A stretch of DNA of 43,395 nucleotides from an uncultured Sulfurovum sp. (lineage in GTDB: Bacteria > Campylobacterota > Campylobacteria > Campylobacterales > Sulfurovaceae): NCBI GenBank assembly GCA_902727895.1, contig CACVAP010000022.1, positions 1 to 43,395 on the forward strand. The letters run 5' to 3'. The notes beneath the pieces were generated by a model that was given only the letters and a program-made list of their open reading frames with translations, had not been told where the DNA came from and searched no databases. The translations under genes and the position numbers were made by a program. This document shows positions 8,959-17,180 of the stretch, piece by piece (the first letter of the stretch is position 1; every line of letters begins with the position of its first letter).

Positions 8959-9221
8959 GAATTAAACGACATAAAAAGTTCTTAAAGGATTTCAGAGACA
9001 TCAAACTTAGTGATAGTCAATTTGAAAAGTTTGTTTATGATATCAATTCATTAAGAGAAGACACAAAACTACCTCCTGAATCTAAAGACCATGCTTTAAG
9101 TGGTAACTATAAAGATTGTCGTGAGTTTCATTTAGGGGGAGATATGTTAATCATTTATATTGAAAGTGCTGTAGACGAAATTATTTTGATGCGTATTGGT
9201 ACGCATTCACAGTTATTTTAA
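8955..9221 (+). CDS. yafQ: YafQ-family mRNA interferase toxin
   Basis: This 88-residue basic protein of the RelE/YafQ fold would cleave mRNA on the ribosome. Family motifs include DHALSGNYKDCREFHLGGD, LIIY and the ending RIGTHSQLF, which contains the conserved histidine near the C-terminus. Length and active-site region are complete, so the toxin is probably functional. ATG 8955 overlaps the antitoxin stop (ATGA), indicating translational coupling in an antitoxin-first operon. Confidence 0.9.
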   Translation: MRIKRHKKFLKDFRDIKLSDSQFEKFVYDINSLREDTKLPPESKDHALSGNYKDCREFHLGGDMLIIYIESAVDEIILMRIGTHSQLF

Positions 9222-9247
9222 TTTTTGCTTCTTTCTTATGAAGATAA

Positions 9248-9739
9248 ATAAATTCAGCTTTTTGTTTATATTATAAATTAACAATTGAAGAAGGATTTAT
9301 TTTAGGGGCTTTAAATGGTGGGCAAAACAAAGCAACAGTTGAACAGTTAGTTATTGCTTTACCTCTTTTAAACAATAGGAAAGAAGCTTTACTAAAAAAA
9401 CTTAATAAACTAAAAGAAAAAGGAATAGTTTCTTTTATTGAATATACAGATGAGGAAGTATATCAAAAACTAAAGAAAGGTACCTATCCAACTGAAGCTT
9501 GCCAATTTTGTGGACTTGATGATATTATTTTACATAAACATCATTATCCTATTAGAAGAAAGGATGAGGGAACACTTGTAATTAATTTATGTCCTAATTG
9601 TCATACAAGGTTTCATATGATGGCAGACTATGATAAACAATATGTATTTAATTCTAACTATAAAAAAAGTGGAAATATTCAGAAGAAGAATGGTATGAAA
9701 AAATGGAATAATTGCCCAAAAATCATACAAGTAAACTAA
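9248..9739 (+). pseudogene. HNH-like zinc-binding protein remnant without a start codon
   Basis: An open frame of about 163 codons runs from the stop at 9245 to the stop at 9737-9739 but has no ATG, GTG or TTG start in its first two thirds. It encodes a helical N-terminal part (EEGFILGALNGGQNKATVEQ) and then a Cys/His region: CQFCG, HKHHYPIRR and LCPNCHTRFH. This pattern resembles HNH nuclease-like zinc modules. ATG 9238 opens a different frame (MKINKFSFLF) that would join this one after a one-base shift near 9270, so a frameshift or loss of the 5' end is likely. A non-standard start such as ATT cannot be excluded. It sits directly after the toxin gene. Confidence 0.55.
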
Positions 9740-9794
9740 ATAATAGTCCTAGTTTCTAACTATAATAACCTCATAATACGATTAAGAGGTTGAT

Positions 9795-12104
9795 ATGTTA
9801 AACAAAATAAAAAGTTTCCTCGGAACCAACATAAAAACAGATAAATATAAAAAAGCTGATGATGCTCTTTTTGGTAAAATCTCCAACTTCAAAACCCCAG
9901 ATGAGTGGGTACGAAGTACGTGTGGTTACTGTGGTGTGGGTTGTGGTCTGTACATTGGCGTGAAAGATGGACGACCTGTTTATACCAAAGGTGACCCTGC
10001 TCACCCTGTGAGTAAAGGAACACTCTGTCCAAAAGGAATCATGGAACATGAGATGGTCAACTCCTCTAACCGTATTCCTGAACCTCTGATTCGTAAAGAG
10101 GGAGAACTTCAAGCCGTCGAATGGGATGAAGCTTTTGAACACACAGCCAACAAGTTTAAAGCCATTCAAGAAAAGCATGGAAAAGAAGCTGTTGCGTGTA
10201 TCTCTACAGGACAGTTTTTAACCGAAGACTTTTACACCCTTGGTAAGTTTGTACAACTTGGACTTGAAACCAACAACTACGATGGAAACACGACGCTATG
10301 TATGGCTTCAGCTGTTATGGGTTACAAACAAACCTTTGGAAGTGATGGACCTCCAGCTTCGTATGAGGACTTTTCTCATGCTGATGTTATCATCCTTATT
10401 GGGGCAAACATTGCTGACAACCACCCTATTTTAAAACTGCACATTTCTAAAAACAAAAGCATTACAGGTAAAGAACCAACCATTATTGTGGTTGATCCAC
10501 GTTTTTCTAAAACAGCCAACATGGCAGATATTTTTGTGCCTCTGAAACCTCGTACTGACTTAGCACTCATCAACGGTTTATGTTACATCATCTTTGAGCA
10601 AGGTTGGGAAGATGAAACGTTTATTAAAGAGCGAACCACAGGGCATAGAGAGTTTAAAAAACACATTATGGCATCCTATCCTCCTCAAGAAGTATCCAAC
10701 ATTACGGGCATTGAGGTAAAAGAGTTATACCGTATTGCCAAGGTGTATGCCACAGCTGACAAAGCCATGTCAGCATGGACAATGGGGGTAAACCAAAGTA
10801 CCATGGGAACGGATACCGTTTCAGCCATTTGTAACTTAGCCCTTATTACAGGAAACCTTGGGAAAAAAGGGGCTGCTCCTTTCTCCATCACAGGGCAATG
10901 TAATGCCATGGGAACACGGGAGTTTGGGTTTACTTCATCCATTCCAGGTTACCGAAACTTTGCCTCAGACACCGACAGAGCCATCTTTGCAGACATTGTG
11001 GGTGTACCCACTGAACTGGTTCCGACCAAAAGAGGTTATGCTTATCCACAGATTATTGATGCCATTGACCGTGGGGAGATTAAAGCACTTTGGGTCACAG
11101 CCACCAATCCACTGGTCAGTTTCCCCGACCAAGAACGTCTGCGTAAAATCTTTGCGAAACTGGACATTTTGGTCGTACAAGATGCCTTTATGTCCGAAAC
11201 TGCCCAAATAGCTCATGTTATTTTTGCAGCAGCCACATGGTCAGAAAAAGAAGGAGTTTACACCAACTCCGAACGCCGTTGTAACTATGCGAAGAAAGCC
11301 GTTGAACCTTTGGGTAAGACCATGAGCGATGCCAACATTGTGATGGAGTTCTCCAAGCAGTTTGAAGGCAAATATGAACTGCTCTTTAAAAACTTTCACT
11401 CCAGCAAAGATATTTTTGATGAAATCAAAAAAGTCAGTGAAGGACAACTCTGTGACTACTCAGGAATGGACTATGAAAAAATAGAAGAACTCGGAGGCAT
11501 ACAATGGCCTTGTAATGAAGCCTACCCCGAAGGTAAAAAGCGTCTCTACACCGAAGGCTTTGAGTGTAAAACCCCCGATGGAAAAGCAAAACTGCTTCCT
11601 CTTGACTGGATGCCTCTAAGTGAACAGTATAACAACGACTTCCCAATGAACCTCAACACAGGACGAACAGTAGAGCAATGGCACACACGCACCAAAACCA
11701 AAAGCATTGCCCTACTGAACAATTTAGCCCCTGAAGCTTGGGTGGAACTCAACCCTAAAGATGCTGAAAAACTGCAAGTTAAAAGTGGTGACCGAATTAC
11801 CATGGGTTCAAAACGAGGGAAAGTTAAAGATATTGTGGTGAAAGTAACTGAAGTGGTTCGAGAAGGTGACTGTTTTGTTCCTTTTCACTTCTCGGAACAA
11901 CTTATTAACAACCTAACCATTGCTGAATTTGACCCAAAATCCTTTGAGCCAAACTTTAAACAGTGTGCTGTAAACATTTACAGTGAGGCTGTTCCAGAAG
12001 GTATCCAGCAAGCAGAAGTCAAAATTGCTGGTGCTTTAAAAGAGCCGATGGATGCCATAAGCTCTCATGAAACGATAAAAGAAAAAGAAGTTAATGAAAA
12101 ATAA
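9795..12104 (+). CDS. NasA/NarB-like molybdopterin nitrate reductase, long form
   Basis: The 769-residue catalytic subunit has an N-terminal [4Fe-4S] motif at C43, C46, C50 and C78 (TCGYCGVGCG and LCPKG), a probable molybdenum ligand C169 in TTLCMASAV, and the C-terminal binding motif TGRTVEQWHTRTKT. About 40 residues precede the cluster motif, and a charged tail of about 25 residues follows the last domain. There is no twin-arginine signal, so it should work in the cytoplasm and reduce nitrate to nitrite. An AAGAGG site precedes the start. The CysG-like gene overlaps its end by 11 bases. Electrons may come from the DmsBC fusion at 7031, an inference from the cluster. Confidence 0.88.
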   Translation: MLNKIKSFLGTNIKTDKYKKADDALFGKISNFKTPDEWVRSTCGYCGVGCGLYIGVKDGRPVYTKGDPAHPVSKGTLCPKGIMEHEMVNSSNRIPEPLIRKEGELQAVEWDEAFEHTANKFKAIQEKHGKEAVACISTGQFLTEDFYTLGKFVQLGLETNNYDGNTTLCMASAVMGYKQTFGSDGPPASYEDFSHADVIILIGANIADNHPILKLHISKNKSITGKEPTIIVVDPRFSKTANMADIFVPLKPRTDLALINGLCYIIFEQGWEDETFIKERTTGHREFKKHIMASYPPQEVSNITGIEVKELYRIAKVYATADKAMSAWTMGVNQSTMGTDTVSAICNLALITGNLGKKGAAPFSITGQCNAMGTREFGFTSSIPGYRNFASDTDRAIFADIVGVPTELVPTKRGYAYPQIIDAIDRGEIKALWVTATNPLVSFPDQERLRKIFAKLDILVVQDAFMSETAQIAHVIFAAATWSEKEGVYTNSERRCNYAKKAVEPLGKTMSDANIVMEFSKQFEGKYELLFKNFHSSKDIFDEIKKVSEGQLCDYSGMDYEKIEELGGIQWPCNEAYPEGKKRLYTEGFECKTPDGKAKLLPLDWMPLSEQYNNDFPMNLNTGRTVEQWHTRTKTKSIALLNNLAPEAWVELNPKDAEKLQVKSGDRITMGSKRGKVKDIVVKVTEVVREGDCFVPFHFSEQLINNLTIAEFDPKSFEPNFKQCAVNIYSEAVPEGIQQAEVKIAGALKEPMDAISSHETIKEKEVNEK

Positions 12105-13335
12105 TACCTTACCCATTCTACTGAAGAATCCCTCTATCCTTCTCATTGGAGGGGGAAACGTTGCCCTACAAAAAGCCCAAGTTTTACATGAAAATAACAT
12201 TGACTTTTGTATGGTTGCCGAGGTCTGTTTGGATGAAATCTTTTCACTCTGTTCCAACATCAGCGTAAAAGCTTTTGAACTTAGCGATGTTGAACAAAGC
12301 ATTGTCATAGATGCCACAGGAAACATGCACGTCACGGAACAACTTGTTGCCCTGAAAAAAGAGCGAAACATTCTTCTCAATGTAGTAGATGTTCCTCACT
12401 TATGTGACTTTTACTTTATGGCACTTACAAAAAATAGACCATTGCAAATAGCTGTTTCAAGTAATGGTGCAAGTCCTACAGCTGCTCAACATTTTCGAGA
12501 TGAGTGTGAAGCGTTAATTCCTGAGAATATTGATCAATATTTAGAAAAAAAACAAAAAGAGAGAAACAATAAAATGATAAATATTGAAAAGACAACCCAA
12601 GAGTTAAAACATTTAAATTCCAAAGTTTATTTGGTTGGTTGTGGTCTTGGTGACCCTGATTTACTGACGTTAAAAGCTTATAGAATCATCCAAGAAGCAG
12701 ATGTAGTTTTACACGACAACCTCATAAGCGATGAAATTATGGCACTTGTTCCAGAAGCAACAACCAAAGTCTATGTGGGAAAGAAAAAAGGACACCACTC
12801 AAAGTCACAACATGACATTCATGAGACCATTTTAGAGTACACAGCCAAAGGCTTAACCGTAGCCAGACTAAAATCGGGGGATCCTTTCATCTTTGGTCGT
12901 GGTGCTGAAGAGTTGTTATTTTTAAATGAACACAATATCCCTTGTGAAGTCATAGCAGGTATTTCATCTGCCATTGCTGCGCCTTTGGTTGCAGGTATTC
13001 CCATTACAGCCAGAGACTTTGCCTCATCATTTTCTGTGGTTTCACCTCACTCAAAAGGAAACAGTTTAAACCTAACATGGGTCGACCTTTTACACAAAGA
13101 AAACCATACGGTAGTTGTGCTTATGGGACTTAGCCGTATTCCTGAGATCTTAGAAGAAACAGCACGACAAAATGTGCCTAACAATATGCCTTGTGCCATT
13201 ATTTCCAATGCCAGTAGACCCAACCAAAAAATAGCTACTTGTACCTTAGATGGACTGGAAGAAGCCTCTAAAGGAATGGTGCGTCCTTCTATTTTGGTGT
13301 TTGGAAATGTGGTTAATGCTTTTTTGGAGGCTTAA
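12094..13335 (+). CDS. cysG: Compact CysG-like sirohaem synthase (dehydrogenase plus uroporphyrinogen-III methyltransferase)
   Basis: This 413-residue fusion would make sirohaem for the NirA enzyme. Residues 1-150 form a Met8/CysG dehydrogenase part with the NAD motif LIGGGNVA and the conserved NVVDVPHLCDF. From about 175 onward is the SUMT domain, with VGCGLGDPDLLTLKA and SGDPFIFGRGAEE for S-adenosylmethionine and substrate binding. E. coli CysG has about 457 residues. The missing length falls after SSNGASPTAAQHFRDE, where the helical dimerisation and chelatase region should be, so that part is reduced to about 30 residues. Its start overlaps the nitrate reductase stop, showing co-translation with that gene. 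Confidence 0.9.
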   Translation: MKNNTLPILLKNPSILLIGGGNVALQKAQVLHENNIDFCMVAEVCLDEIFSLCSNISVKAFELSDVEQSIVIDATGNMHVTEQLVALKKERNILLNVVDVPHLCDFYFMALTKNRPLQIAVSSNGASPTAAQHFRDECEALIPENIDQYLEKKQKERNNKMINIEKTTQELKHLNSKVYLVGCGLGDPDLLTLKAYRIIQEADVVLHDNLISDEIMALVPEATTKVYVGKKKGHHSKSQHDIHETILEYTAKGLTVARLKSGDPFIFGRGAEELLFLNEHNIPCEVIAGISSAIAAPLVAGIPITARDFASSFSVVSPHSKGNSLNLTWVDLLHKENHTVVVLMGLSRIPEILEETARQNVPNNMPCAIISNASRPNQKIATCTLDGLEEASKGMVRPSILVFGNVVNAFLEA

Positions 13336-13380
13336 CTACATTACTTGAACAAAACTATATATTAAGATTCTCATCAAAAA

Positions 13381-13629
13381 TTAATCTTCGCGATGTCTCT
13401 TACCATTAAATTTAATGACCATCGACAATCTAATTTTTTCCTTGCTATCCAATACTAAAATTTCAAAACCATCAATAATTTCCATCGTTTTTACCAAAGC
13501 TTTTACTACTTGTTTCTCTTGATTCTTTTCTTGTTCTTCATTTTGATAATATTCAATGCTAGATGGAATTTTTCTTTCCATTGCAACCATTAATTGATCA
13601 AAAAACTCAGAAGATATAGGATTGTACAT
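13381..13629 (-). CDS. Small Rof-like (Rho-binding antiterminator-like) protein
   Basis: This 82-residue soluble protein begins MYNPISSEFFDQL and ends with a strand-like IRLSMVIKF. The order (Tyr-x-Pro-Ile start, Asp-x-Leu, central beta strands, IRL near the end) resembles the Rof/YaeO fold that binds Rho. The similarity is weak by eye, so the functional call is tentative. An AAAGG site precedes the start. It may be co-transcribed with the PDC-type membrane protein upstream on the same strand, about 40 bases away. Confidence 0.55.
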   Translation of the reverse strand: MYNPISSEFFDQLMVAMERKIPSSIEYYQNEEQEKNQEKQVVKALVKTMEIIDGFEILVLDSKEKIRLSMVIKFNGKRHRED

Positions 13630-13669
13630 AAGTACCTTTCTTAAAAATTAAATTACAGCTAATAATACT

Positions 13670-14521
13670 TTAATCATTATTTTTATGTGATAAATAGTTA
13701 TAAATTCCCAAAGAAATAATGATAACACCCACTCCTAAAATAAGATAAAGTGCATGAATCATATGCGTGTAATCATGTAATGCAATCTTAAATACAACCA
13801 TCAAGGCTTCAATGGAAAGGGCAATAATAATGGCAATGGAAAACTTGGTTAAAACCATGTCATCTTCGCTCTCTTTACCGTAGCTTTTAAAGTAAACTTC
13901 TCGCTCTAAAATAGTTTTTGCTAAATCAAAAATGGCAAGTCCCAAAGTAATAGAAACGATTGGTTTAAACAAAGTATCAAGGGTGAATCCATCGCCTATT
14001 AAATGGCTAAAGAATGAATACAATGCATAACCAATGGCTAAAGATGCAAAAAACATCAGTGAGAAACCAATAAGCTGGTAAAAGAACTTCGTAAAGTTAT
14101 CGAAAGTTGGGTGTAACTCAATTAACCCTAAACGTCCAAGTAGTTTACCCAGTGAAAAGTCCATAAAAATGTAATGTTCATCCTCTTTCTTCATCACCGT
14201 AATACAAATATTACCTGTCGCTGAAGAAAGATAAGGTTCACTAATTGAAAACTCTTCATTCTTTTTTATAAGCTTTCTTTCTAGGTAAGCCCTATCTTTC
14301 CCTTTTTCATCATTCTTCATTCTCGTTCTAAAAACATTAGGTGTTATCTGCTTAAACTGATTATCAGTAATATACAATAGTTCCATGGAAGGAAAACTTC
14401 TATAATTCTCTTTATATCGTTCTGGATTATTATAAATATTTCCGTTATTTTTAAGGGTATTCATCATGAAATCTTCAATTTCACTTTGATGTTGATTGTA
14501 TACTGCTATAAATTCTTTCAT
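13670..14521 (-). CDS. PDC sensor-like membrane protein
   Basis: This 283-residue protein has an N-terminal soluble part (residues 1-150) resembling a PDC sensor domain, with MELLYITDNQF and a later YLSSATGNICITV-type segment. It is followed by about four hydrophobic helices (starting at 155, 190, 225 and 255). No signalling output domain such as a histidine kinase, GGDEF or methyl-accepting module is attached. The ligand and function are unknown. It may form a two-gene unit with the small protein at 13381. The start at 14521 is preceded by AAGAAGAAAA rather than a clear ribosome site. Confidence 0.65.
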   Translation of the reverse strand: MKEFIAVYNQHQSEIEDFMMNTLKNNGNIYNNPERYKENYRSFPSMELLYITDNQFKQITPNVFRTRMKNDEKGKDRAYLERKLIKKNEEFSISEPYLSSATGNICITVMKKEDEHYIFMDFSLGKLLGRLGLIELHPTFDNFTKFFYQLIGFSLMFFASLAIGYALYSFFSHLIGDGFTLDTLFKPIVSITLGLAIFDLAKTILEREVYFKSYGKESEDDMVLTKFSIAIIIALSIEALMVVFKIALHDYTHMIHALYLILGVGVIIISLGIYNYLSHKNND

Positions 14522-14616
14522 TTTTCTTCTTTGGTTTTTAATGGAAATATAATAGCATTACTCTCTTCTATTATAGAGGATTTCAATGATTAAAGTTTAA
14601 TCATTTCGACCCATTT

Positions 14617-15096
14617 CTACCTCTCAACCACCCGATACAACAACTTCTTTAAAACCCTAAAAAACACTTTTTTCTCTTCTTCATCCAATACAGAAAAGAA
14701 CTCATTATCCTTATGGATTAAGAGTCCTAGTGCTTCATGAACGAGTTTTACTCCTTTAGGTTCTATGTGTACAAGTTTACTTCTTTTGTCTTCAGCACAA
14801 GAAGAACGTGAGACATAACCTTTTGTTTCAAGTTTTTTAAGTAACTTTGTCATCCCCCCAGAAGAAAAAATGGTTGACTCATACAGGTCTGTTGGCGTAA
14901 GTGTCTCATTGTTAAAAGTGAGTGAAGCCAATACATCCATCTCCGAAGAGCTTAAATCAAATTTCTCTAACAATAGTGCTGATCCTTCATTGAAAAGTTG
15001 TTTGTGAATCATGGTAATAGGGATACATAAACCTAAAACCTCACGTTCATCTTTAAAAACATTTTCATAAAAGTTATCTAAGTTTTCTTTTTTCAT
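14617..15096 (-). CDS. MarR-family repressor of the adjacent efflux operon
   Basis: This 159-residue protein has a winged helix-turn-helix of MarR type: LTPTDLYESTIFSSGGMTKL as recognition region, the DKRSK wing and GYVSRSSCAEDKRS. It is divergent from the TolC-adaptor-RND operon at 15197, with a 26-bp palindrome in the 100-base gap. It therefore most likely represses both itself and the pump and is released by a pump substrate. The ligand is not predictable. Other MarR proteins at 24308 and 28430 have their own palindromes, so this pairing is specific. Confidence 0.88.
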   Translation of the reverse strand: MKKENLDNFYENVFKDEREVLGLCIPITMIHKQLFNEGSALLLEKFDLSSSEMDVLASLTFNNETLTPTDLYESTIFSSGGMTKLLKKLETKGYVSRSSCAEDKRSKLVHIEPKGVKLVHEALGLLIHKDNEFFSVLDEEEKKVFFRVLKKLLYRVVER

Positions 15097-15123
15097 AAAT
15101 TATTATAACATAAGTAAAATTTG

Positions 15124-15149
15124 AAACTGTCTTTCTAGAAAGACAGTTT
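15124..15149. promoter_or_regulatory. 26-bp perfect palindrome, probable MarR operator
   Basis: The left half AAACTGTCTTTCT is followed immediately by its exact complement, giving 26 bases of perfect two-fold symmetry. It lies between the divergent marR gene and the efflux operon, 28 bases from the marR start codon. MarR dimers bind such sequences; the assignment is by position and symmetry. Confidence 0.75.
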
Positions 15150-15163
15150 AAGTCAAAAGATGT

Positions 15164-15181
15164 TATCTTTCCAGCAAGATA
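15164..15181. promoter_or_regulatory. Second inverted repeat before efflux operon
   Basis: TATCTT and AAGATA are separated by six bases and end 15 bases before the TTG start of the TolC gene. It could be a second weaker repressor site or part of the leader. The ribosome site AAGGAG follows it. Confidence 0.35.
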
Positions 15182-15196
15182 TATCAAGGAGACATT

Positions 15197-16438
15197 TTGA
15201 AAAGAATTTCCACACTACTTTTACTTCCTCTTTTTCTTTGGAGTGAGGGACTAAAAGACTTAATAAATTATGCTCAAGAGCATAATCATCAAATTAAAGC
15301 CCTAGAATATGGAAGTAAGGCGAAGCAAAAATCACTAGAGTCAACGAAAAGTGAATACCTTATGCCAACCATAACCGTAGGAGGACAGTTTTCTTCTCAG
15401 TCCCCAGCCAGTCCTTTTCAAGCACAAGATACCTTATCAGGTTATGGACAAATTGCCATTGACCTTTATGATGGGGGGAAATTAAGTGCTGAGATTTCAC
15501 AAAAAACAGATGAGTTACAAGCTTCAGAGTTTGATGAAAGCTACAACAAAAAAACCTTGGCATTAAGTATTGTCAACAACTTTTACAACATTAAAAATCA
15601 AGAAGCCCTACTTCAAGCACGTTATGAAGAACAAAAAGAATTGGAAGCACAAATAAGTAGAGTAGAAACCTTTCACCGTGCCAAACTTGCGACCATTGAC
15701 CAAGTAGACAAAATCAAATCTACTTATGCCAATAATAGCTATCAGATTACAGCCAATAAACAAAATATTTTTGAATTAAAAAAGTCACTTTCTTTAAAGC
15801 TGGGTCGAGAAGTAAGCAGCTTAGAAAATGCAAGTATTATAGAACCACGTAGCAATCCAACAGAAGAATTAAACGACAACATTAAATCTTTAGATGCTTC
15901 AGCCTCTGCATTGGTAAGCACAGCCTCTTCTTTAGATGCAGCCTACCGACCACAAGTGCAACTCTCTGACACCTATAATGTGTATGAATATTATCGTGAA
16001 GACAGCAATCCACTCGTTGAAAGTCCAAACCATCAAAACACGCTTATGCTCAATGTCAACATGCAACTTTTTGACAATGGTGCTATTAAAAAACAAAAAC
16101 AATCGTTGATGATTCAACATCAAGCCATGCAAGAACAAATAAACCAAGCTAAAGACGAGCAAGACAACAACCGAGCCATTGCTTTTACTCAAATCAAAAC
16201 AGCCAAAGAAAAAATACACTCAGCAACCCTAGCACTAGAAGCCAGCGACAGTGTTTACCACATGATAGAGCAAAAATTTGAAGCCAAGATAGTTGACAAT
16301 GTTACCTATCTTGATGCTTTGAGTAATAAAACAGCTGCAACAGCACAATATGAGATAGCCCTTAACTCTTTAGAAGTGGCAAAAGCCAACTGCTATTTTC
16401 AGTTAGGATTAAATGTAGAGGAATACATCAATGAATAA
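15197..16438 (+). CDS. TolC-family outer membrane efflux protein (operon 1)
   Basis: This 413-residue protein has a signal peptide (KRISTLLLLPLFLWS) and the long helical repeats of TolC channels, with two halves that include repeated coiled-coil stretches (EARYEEQKELEAQISRVE and AALNSLEVAKANCYFQLG-like ends). It would form the outer membrane duct for the RND pump at 17181. Translation starts at TTG 15197, placed seven bases after AAGGAG. The adaptor gene start overlaps its stop by eight bases, so the operon is translationally coupled. The order TolC-adaptor-pump differs from the second operon at 28897. Confidence 0.9.
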   Translation: MKRISTLLLLPLFLWSEGLKDLINYAQEHNHQIKALEYGSKAKQKSLESTKSEYLMPTITVGGQFSSQSPASPFQAQDTLSGYGQIAIDLYDGGKLSAEISQKTDELQASEFDESYNKKTLALSIVNNFYNIKNQEALLQARYEEQKELEAQISRVETFHRAKLATIDQVDKIKSTYANNSYQITANKQNIFELKKSLSLKLGREVSSLENASIIEPRSNPTEELNDNIKSLDASASALVSTASSLDAAYRPQVQLSDTYNVYEYYREDSNPLVESPNHQNTLMLNVNMQLFDNGAIKKQKQSLMIQHQAMQEQINQAKDEQDNNRAIAFTQIKTAKEKIHSATLALEASDSVYHMIEQKFEAKIVDNVTYLDALSNKTAATAQYEIALNSLEVAKANCYFQLGLNVEEYINE

Positions 16439-17177
16439 AATAATCACAAGTCTAATGGTTTTAAGTTTAAGTTTTTTAAGTGCCGAGGAAGTTTACGCAA
16501 CCTTTCATGTAGAAGCTGAGAAAAGTGCTGACTTAGCATTTTCTGCCAGTGGTATTGTCAATGCTGTCAAAGTAGATGTAGGTAGTGTCGTTAAAAAAGG
16601 TCAAACACTGGTAAGACTTGAAAATAGCGACACCCGTAGCATGTTAAACATTGCCAAAGCCAATCTAAAAACAGCACAAGTTTCAGCCAATTATGCACAA
16701 AAAGAGTACAAACGACAATCACAAGTAAAACACCTTTTAGATGCTTCTGCTTTTGACAAGTTTGCACAAAACAGAGATGTGAACTATGCGACCGTTTCAC
16801 AACTCAAAGCCAATGTAAAGTACCAAGAGATCCTACTAAAAAAGACCTCTCTTTATGCTCCATTTAACGGAATAATTTATGAAAAACTCGTAGAAGTGGG
16901 TGACGTAGTTAGTGGTCAAATGATTCGTACTATTTTAAAAATCCAATCAGCACACGATGTAAAGCTCATTGTCTCTTTTGATGAGAAGTATTGGGACAAG
17001 GTTAAAAAAGGAGCTACCTTTAAGTACAAGCTTACAGGTAGTGACAAAAACTATGAAGGTAAAATTTCTAAAGTTTATCCAAGCATTGACAGCCAAACCC
17101 ATAAACTAAAAGCCGAAGTAAAAGCTAAAAACATAAAAGTCGGTCTCTTTGGGACTGGTACGATTGTAACGGAGTAA
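16431..17177 (+). CDS. Periplasmic adaptor (HlyD/AcrA family), short
   Basis: At 248 residues this is a short membrane-fusion protein. It has an N-terminal signal, a lipoyl-type half (VNAVKVDVGSVVKKGQTLV), a helical hairpin (TLLNIAKANLKTAQVSANYA region), a second lipoyl half (YAPFNGIIYEKLVEVGDVV) and a beta-barrel (VSFDEKYWDKVKKG). It links the inner membrane pump to TolC. It lacks the long hairpin and the final membrane-proximal domain of AcrA. It overlaps the TolC stop by eight bases and ends three bases before the pump gene. Confidence 0.9.
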   Translation: MNKIITSLMVLSLSFLSAEEVYATFHVEAEKSADLAFSASGIVNAVKVDVGSVVKKGQTLVRLENSDTRSMLNIAKANLKTAQVSANYAQKEYKRQSQVKHLLDASAFDKFAQNRDVNYATVSQLKANVKYQEILLKKTSLYAPFNGIIYEKLVEVGDVVSGQMIRTILKIQSAHDVKLIVSFDEKYWDKVKKGATFKYKLTGSDKNYEGKISKVYPSIDSQTHKLKAEVKAKNIKVGLFGTGTIVTE

Positions 17178-17180
17178 TTC

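Noticed and set aside
13364-13388. AAGATT/AATCTT repeat as cysG terminator
   Set aside because: It has a six-base stem with a large loop and overlaps the end of the leftward gene.
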